Positions 58,726 to 64,000 of a stretch of DNA of 64,000 nucleotides are shown here, one piece after another. Position 1 is the first letter of the stretch, and the number at the start of each line of letters is the position of its first letter. Position numbers and translations under genes: made by a program. The notes beneath the pieces were generated by a model. It ran no database searches. It saw nothing but the letters and a program-made list of their open reading frames with translations, and had not been told where the DNA came from. This DNA is from Streptomyces sp. GS7 (GTDB taxonomy: Bacteria; Actinomycetota; Actinomycetes; Streptomycetales; Streptomycetaceae): the NCBI RefSeq assembly GCF_009834125.1, contig NZ_CP047146.1, positions 744,001-808,000 on the forward strand. The letters run 5' to 3'.

Positions 58726-59796
58726 ATGGACGGGGAGCTGCTGACGATCGGGGCGTTCGCACGGGCGTCCCGGCTCTCGCCGAAGGCGCTGCGCCTCTAC
58801 GACGAGCTGGGCCTGCTGCCCCCCGTCCACGTCGACCCGCACAGCGGCTACCGCCACTACGCCCCGGCCCAGCTGGAGCGCGCCCGGCTGGTCGCCTGGC
58901 TGCGCCGGCTCGGCATGCCGCTGGCCCGCATCCGCGAGGTGTGCGAGCTGGCACCGGGCGCGGCGGCCCGCGCGGTCGCCGCCTACTGGGCGCAGGCCGA
59001 GGCCGATGTCGCCGCCCGCCGGGACCTGGCCGCCTTCCTCGTCGACCAGCTGGAGAGGGAGAACACCGCCATGACCGCACCCGAGACCCCTTCGACGCCG
59101 CTGACGATGCGCGTCGCCGCCCTGACCGACCGCGGGCTGGTCCGCCCCGCCAACCAGGACGCGGCGTACGCCGGTTCGCGCCTGCTGGCGGTCGCCGACG
59201 GCTACGGCCCCCGCGGCGGCCCGGCCGCCACCGCCGCCGTCGAGGCGCTGAAGGTCCTGGAGGACCAGGACCTGACCTCGGCCGACCTGCCGGCCGCCCT
59301 GGAGGAGGCGGCCCGCCGCGCCCACCGCGCCGCCCCGTCGGCCGAGGCGTCCGGCAGCACCCTCACCGCCCTGCTGCGCTCCGGTTCGCGGCTGGGGCTG
59401 CTGCACATCGGCGACTCCCGCGCCTATGTGCTGCGGGACTCCGGGCTCTTCTGCGTCACCCACGACCACAGCGTGGTCCAGTCCCTGATCGACGAGGGCC
59501 GACTGACCCCCGAGGAGGCCGCCTCGCATCCGCAACGCGCCCTGCTGCTGCGGTCGTTGGAGGGCGGTGCGGACTTCGCTCCGGACCTCCAGCTCCTGGA
59601 GGCGCACCCCGGCGAGCGCTATCTGCTGTGCACCGACGGCCTGGCCGGCGTCGTACCCACCGAGACGATCCAGGAGGTGCTGGCCGGCGCGGCCACCCCG
59701 CAGCAGGCGGTGGCGGAACTGGTCCGCCACGCCCATGAGGCGGGCGCTCCGGACAACGTGGGGTGCGCGGTGGGGGAGGTGGCGGCGGCCGCCTGA
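58726..59796 (+). CDS. MerR regulator fused to PP2C phosphatase
   Basis: The product has 356 residues. Residues 1-115 are a MerR domain (LTIGAFARASRLSPKALRLY; GYRHYAPAQLERARLVAWLR). After a short linker with an internal Met, residues 125-356 are a PP2C domain. NQDAAYAG, AVADGYG, HIGDSRAYVL, LLCTDGLAGVVP and APDNVGCAVGE keep the metal-binding aspartates. GGGGAG is four bases before ATG 58726. It couples DNA binding with Ser/Thr protein dephosphorylation; the effector is unknown. Confidence 0.88.
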   Translation: MDGELLTIGAFARASRLSPKALRLYDELGLLPPVHVDPHSGYRHYAPAQLERARLVAWLRRLGMPLARIREVCELAPGAAARAVAAYWAQAEADVAARRDLAAFLVDQLERENTAMTAPETPSTPLTMRVAALTDRGLVRPANQDAAYAGSRLLAVADGYGPRGGPAATAAVEALKVLEDQDLTSADLPAALEEAARRAHRAAPSAEASGSTLTALLRSGSRLGLLHIGDSRAYVLRDSGLFCVTHDHSVVQSLIDEGRLTPEEAASHPQRALLLRSLEGGADFAPDLQLLEAHPGERYLLCTDGLAGVVPTETIQEVLAGAATPQQAVAELVRHAHEAGAPDNVGCAVGEVAAAA

Positions 59797-59891
59797 CGGA
59801 CGGCGGTGGCGAAGGGCCCGCACCCGGTTACGGGTGCGGGCCCTGCCGCGGGGGGCGGCGCCCGGCGCCTGCGCCCTGCCGCCCCTCTCGC

Positions 59892-61145
<1,254 letters not shown>

Positions 61146-61199
61146 GGGTCTCTCCTGCGGGCTTATAGGGGATGGGAGTTGGGGGTTCGGGGACGGGGG

Positions 61200-62207
61200 T
61201 CAGAGGTTGGGCACGGTGGTGGCCGCCATCGTGACGGCGAGGACGGCGACGAGCGCGGCGAAGGCCGTGGTCAGGGTCTGCGCGGGGAGGCGGGCGGCGA
61301 GGCGGTTGCCGAGGTGGCTGCCGGCCGCGGCGCAGGCCGCGAGCGCGGCCAGCAGGGGCCAGTCCAGCGCGCCGGTACCGGCCCGAGTGGCCAGCGCGGC
61401 CGCCGAGTTGATGAGGATCACCAGGAGCGAGGTGCCGATGGCGACCGGCATCTCCAGTCCGAGGACGAGGGTCAGGGCCGGGACGACGACGAAGCCGCCG
61501 CCCACCCCGAAGAATCCGGTGAGCAGCCCCACGGAGGACGCGGTCACGGCGGTTCGGAGGGGGCGCGCGGTGGCGCGGGGGGCGGGCGCGACGGGCGTGA
61601 CGGGAGCGGTGGGCGCGACGCGGGCGCCGGCGGCCGGTGCGGGAGCGGAGCCGGGCGCCCCGGGGGTGCGGCGGGTGCGGCGGGAACGGTGCCATAAGGG
61701 CACGGCTCCCGACCGACGCCCCGCCTCCCGTATGCCCCGCGCAACGCGGGCTCCCCGGGGCCGACTTGTCTCCCCGGCCTCCCCGGCCTCCCGCGAGCCC
61801 CGTGATCCCCGCGCCCCCCGAACGCCCCGGAGCAGCATCCCCGCCGCCACCACCAGCATCAGCCCGGAGAACGCCGCCATCAGGACCTTGGGGTCCAGCG
61901 CCGCGCTCCACCGCGAGCCGGCGTAACTGCCCGCCGTGCCCAGCGCGCCGAACACCACGCCGGCCGCCCAGCGGACCCGGCCCGCGCGGGCGTGGCACAC
62001 CAGGCCGGTGACGGCGCCGACCGCGACCACCACCAGGGCGCCCGCGGTGGCCTCATGGGGCGACTGGCCCAGCAGATAGACCAGGGCGGGCACGGCCAGC
62101 ACCGAACCGCCGCCGCCCAGCGCGCCCAGCAGCAGACCGATCAGCAGGCCGCAGGGCAGCGCCGTGACGGCTATGGCGACGGACACGGCGGCTACGCGGA
62201 CGGACAC
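61200..62207 (-). CDS. TauE/SafE family sulfite/organosulfur exporter
   Basis: The product has about 335 residues. Two four-helix halves each begin with a G-(G/S)-G-rich repeat (LLLGALGGGGSVLAVPALVY and LLTGFFGVGGGFVVVPALTL) typical of TauE/SafE. Between them is an unusual Arg/Gly/Pro/Ala-rich linker of about 75 residues. GTG 62207 overlaps the end of the GntR gene (stop 62192-62194), so translation is probably coupled. In this context it should export sulfite or thiosulfate. Confidence 0.82.
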   Translation of the reverse strand: MSVRVAAVSVAIAVTALPCGLLIGLLLGALGGGGSVLAVPALVYLLGQSPHEATAGALVVVAVGAVTGLVCHARAGRVRWAAGVVFGALGTAGSYAGSRWSAALDPKVLMAAFSGLMLVVAAGMLLRGVRGARGSRGSREAGEAGETSRPRGARVARGIREAGRRSGAVPLWHRSRRTRRTPGAPGSAPAPAAGARVAPTAPVTPVAPAPRATARPLRTAVTASSVGLLTGFFGVGGGFVVVPALTLVLGLEMPVAIGTSLLVILINSAAALATRAGTGALDWPLLAALAACAAAGSHLGNRLAARLPAQTLTTAFAALVAVLAVTMAATTVPNL

Positions 62208-63013
62208 GCCGCGCGCGGCGCCAACGCGACGGCCCGGCTGTCGCCCGACCACTCGGCGACGAACGTGAAGCGGTCACCCCGCACCACCGTCTCCCGCCAC
62301 TCCACCGGCCGCTCCCCGGCCCGCCCGACGCGCTCGATGGCGAACGCCGGCTCACGGTCGGCCAGTCCGAGCAGCCACGCCTGCCGGATGTCCGGCAGGA
62401 ACGGGGCGATCCGCTCCCGCCCCCCGTCGACCTTCACCCCGCAGCGCGCCGACAACTCCCCGTAGAGGGAGGTGTGCCCGAAGTCGGCGTCCAGAAGGGG
62501 CTCGGCGACCTCGGCGGGCAGATACGCGGTGTCGTGGGCGAGCGGCTCGCCGTCCGCGAGCCGCAGCCGCTCCAGTACGACCAGGGGCGCGTCGGGGATC
62601 AGCCCCAGATGGCCGGCGACCGTACCGTCCGCGGTCCGCTCCAGCCGCAGCACCTCGCTGCGCTGCTCCACACCTTGGCCCTCCAACTCGCGGAAGAGGC
62701 TGTAGAGGGAGCCGAGCGGCTGCTGTATGCGGCGGGTGTCCAGGCGGCTGGCGCGCCCGCGCTCGGCGATCACCAGGCCGTCGGCGCGCAGCCTGCGCAG
62801 CGCCTCGCGGACGGTGTGCCGGCTGACCTCGTACTCGCCCGTCAGCCGGTGCTCGGCCGGGAACTCCTCGGTGAACGCGCCGGCTTCCATCCGGCGGCGC
62901 AGATCGGCGAAGAGCTGCGCCCAGAGGGGCAGCGGCGAGCGCCGGTCCAGGGGGCGCGGGCCGTGCGGGTCGGGCCGGCCGTGCGCGCCCGGCTGCTCGG
63001 GCTCGGTCGTCAT
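62192..63013 (-). CDS. GntR/UTRA regulator of the sulfur module
   Basis: The product has 273 residues from ATG 63013, preceded by AAAGGAACCGAC. The winged helix includes EHRLTGEYEVSRHTVREALR. The UTRA domain includes LVVLERLRLADGEPLAHDTA. It is the first gene of the unit with TauE/SafE and the SQR-like gene, and divergent from the metallo-hydrolase gene. The palindrome ATGTACGTACAT in front is the likely operator. Confidence 0.85.
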   Translation of the reverse strand: MTTEPEQPGAHGRPDPHGPRPLDRRSPLPLWAQLFADLRRRMEAGAFTEEFPAEHRLTGEYEVSRHTVREALRRLRADGLVIAERGRASRLDTRRIQQPLGSLYSLFRELEGQGVEQRSEVLRLERTADGTVAGHLGLIPDAPLVVLERLRLADGEPLAHDTAYLPAEVAEPLLDADFGHTSLYGELSARCGVKVDGGRERIAPFLPDIRQAWLLGLADREPAFAIERVGRAGERPVEWRETVVRGDRFTFVAEWSGDSRAVALAPRAACPSA

Positions 63014-63047
63014 GTCGGTTCCTTTGCCAGGGGTTTGCGGGACGGTC

Positions 63048-63105
63048 CGGCTTGTCGCCCGCCATCCGGACGCGGGAGGGCTCGGCTTGTCGCCCGCCGT
63101 CCGGA
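63048..63105. repeat. 23-bp direct repeat in the GntR leader
   Basis: CGGCTTGTCGCCCGCC-n-TCCGGA occurs at 63048-63070 and 63083-63105 with one mismatch, period 35. It is between the GntR gene and its operator and could be a duplicated leader or regulator site. Confidence 0.8.
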
Positions 63106-63111
63106 TACTTA

Positions 63112-63123
63112 ATGTACGTACAT
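63112..63123. promoter_or_regulatory. ATGTACGTACAT palindrome, GntR operator candidate
   Basis: This is a perfect 12-bp palindrome in the AT-richest part of the divergent region between the GntR and metallo-hydrolase genes. HutC-type GntR regulators bind GT-n-TA-n-AC palindromes, which fits. Confidence 0.7.
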
Positions 63124-63210
63124 CCGTGCATCCGCACAACGCGTCGGCCTGCACGGTGCATTCATCCGCCACCCACCGCCCACGGGCACCGCGCCCCCAG
63201 GAGGCCGACC

Positions 63211-64000
63211 GTGCACTTCGCGCAGTACTACCTCGACTGCCTGTCCCAGGCGTCGTACCTGATCGGCGATCAGAACAGCGGCCGCGCGGTACTCGTCGAC
63301 CCACGCCGCGACATCGACGAATACCTCGCCGACGCCGACGCGGCCGGCCTGCGCATCGAACTCGTCGTCGAGACGCACATTCACGCCGACTTCCTCTCCG
63401 GTCACCTGGAGGCGGCGCGGGCGACCGGCGCCGCCATCGCCTTCGGTGAAGCCGCCGAAACCGGCTTCCCCATAAGGCGGTTACGCGACGGCGAACGCAT
63501 CTTCCTCGGCACCGGACCCGGTTCCGGGGACGGCTCGGGGAAAGGTGCCGCGGACGGCTTCGCGGACGGCTTCGCGGACGGCTCCGGGGTCACCCTGACC
63601 GTCCTCGCCACCCCCGGGCACACCCCCGAGTCCATCTGCCTGGTCGTCCGGGAAAACCCCGAAGACGCCGTACCGTTCGGCGTCCTGACCGGCGACACCC
63701 TCTTCGTCGGCGACGTCGGCCGCCCCGACCTGCTCTCCGCCGCCGGCCACTCCCCGCACGACATGGCCGCAAGGCTCCACCACTCCCTGCACACCAAACT
63801 GCTGACCCTCCCGGACGCCACCCGGATCTTCCCCGCCCACGGCGCCGGTTCGGCCTGCGGACGCAGCCTGTCCACCGAGACCAGCTCGACCATCGGCGAC
63901 CAGCGCCGCCTCAACTACGCCCTCCAGCCCATGCCGCAGGCCGAGTTCGTCCGCCTGGTCACCGCCGAACAGCCCGCCACACCCGGCTACTTCGCCCACG
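63211..64000 (+). CDS. Metallo-beta-lactamase-fold hydrolase, persulfide-dioxygenase/rhodanese type (partial)
   Basis: GTG 63211 follows CAGGAGGCCGACC. The visible 263 residues contain ETHIHADFLSGH (HxHxD metal motif with Phe where many relatives have a second His), TPGHTPESICLVV, GDTLFVGDVGRPDLL and IFPAHGAGSACG. This is the layout of ETHE1/CstB-like enzymes that oxidise persulfide. A Gly/Asp-rich insert (KGAADGFADGFADGSG) is unusual. Codon 91 is TTA (63481-63483), so translation should depend on the bldA tRNA. The gene runs off the window; a C-terminal rhodanese domain may follow. Confidence 0.85.
   Translation, partial: MHFAQYYLDCLSQASYLIGDQNSGRAVLVDPRRDIDEYLADADAAGLRIELVVETHIHADFLSGHLEAARATGAAIAFGEAAETGFPIRRLRDGERIFLGTGPGSGDGSGKGAADGFADGFADGSGVTLTVLATPGHTPESICLVVRENPEDAVPFGVLTGDTLFVGDVGRPDLLSAAGHSPHDMAARLHHSLHTKLLTLPDATRIFPAHGAGSACGRSLSTETSSTIGDQRRLNYALQPMPQAEFVRLVTAEQPATPGYFAH

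Overview
The window is high-GC actinobacterial DNA and almost certainly a Streptomyces chromosome. The evidence is GGAGG-type ribosome sites with frequent GTG and TTG starts, an almost letter-perfect HrdD sigma factor, tRNA genes without an encoded CCA, a TTA (bldA-type) leucine codon, and two elements of the pSAM2/AICE type.

Left chromosomal part (1-10.6 kb): the end of a D-Ala-D-Ala carboxypeptidase; a GT-C type membrane glycosyltransferase with a 23-bp inverted repeat at its 3' end; an ArsR-type regulator; a small exported protein; a lipoprotein translationally coupled to a histidine kinase with no response regulator beside it; RecQ; a short conserved protein; and a secreted class-C serine hydrolase.

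Middle part (10.6-35.0 kb): two actinomycete integrative and conjugative elements (AICEs) sit head to tail in the 3' end of one tRNA-Arg(CCT) gene. The gene is whole at 34959-35031 (minus strand). Copies of its 3' end at about 10699 and 22841 are the other attachment sites. Each element has the same backbone: GntR/UTRA repressor (KorSA type), SCO3933-like regulator, FtsK/TraB transfer ATPase, small spread (Spd) proteins, RepSA-type initiator, Xis, tyrosine integrase. Element 1 (10699-22890) carries a low-GC DUF262 + HEPN pair (probable defence or toxin system) and a NUDIX protein. Its integrase gene has lost the stretch that should hold the catalytic tyrosine and is frameshifted. Element 2 (22841-35007) has an intact integrase. 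It carries a NERD nuclease-domain protein, membrane proteins, four zinc-ribbon miniproteins and a short C5 DNA methyltransferase in its rep operon. Its DUF2637 spread gene is frameshifted, and near its left end lies a relic of a long-variable-arm (Ser-type) tRNA attachment site.

Right chromosomal part (35.1-64 kb): DUF4190 and membrane proteins divergent from a TetR regulator; an M6 metalloprotease; a TetR-MFS efflux pair; MarR divergent from a LigB/DODA dioxygenase; a questin-oxidase-like protein; a membrane protein; a GNAT acetyltransferase; hrdD behind a SigR-type promoter; fruR-fruK without fruA; two L,D-transpeptidases (one behind a perfect CRP-type palindrome); Yip1 and VIT1 family membrane proteins; a DmpA-type peptidase; LtrA; an O-methyltransferase; an M20 amidohydrolase; and a MerR-PP2C fusion. 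The window ends in a sulfide/persulfide module: SQR-like oxidoreductase, TauE/SafE and a GntR regulator, divergent from a metallo-beta-lactamase-fold hydrolase that contains a TTA codon and runs off the edge.
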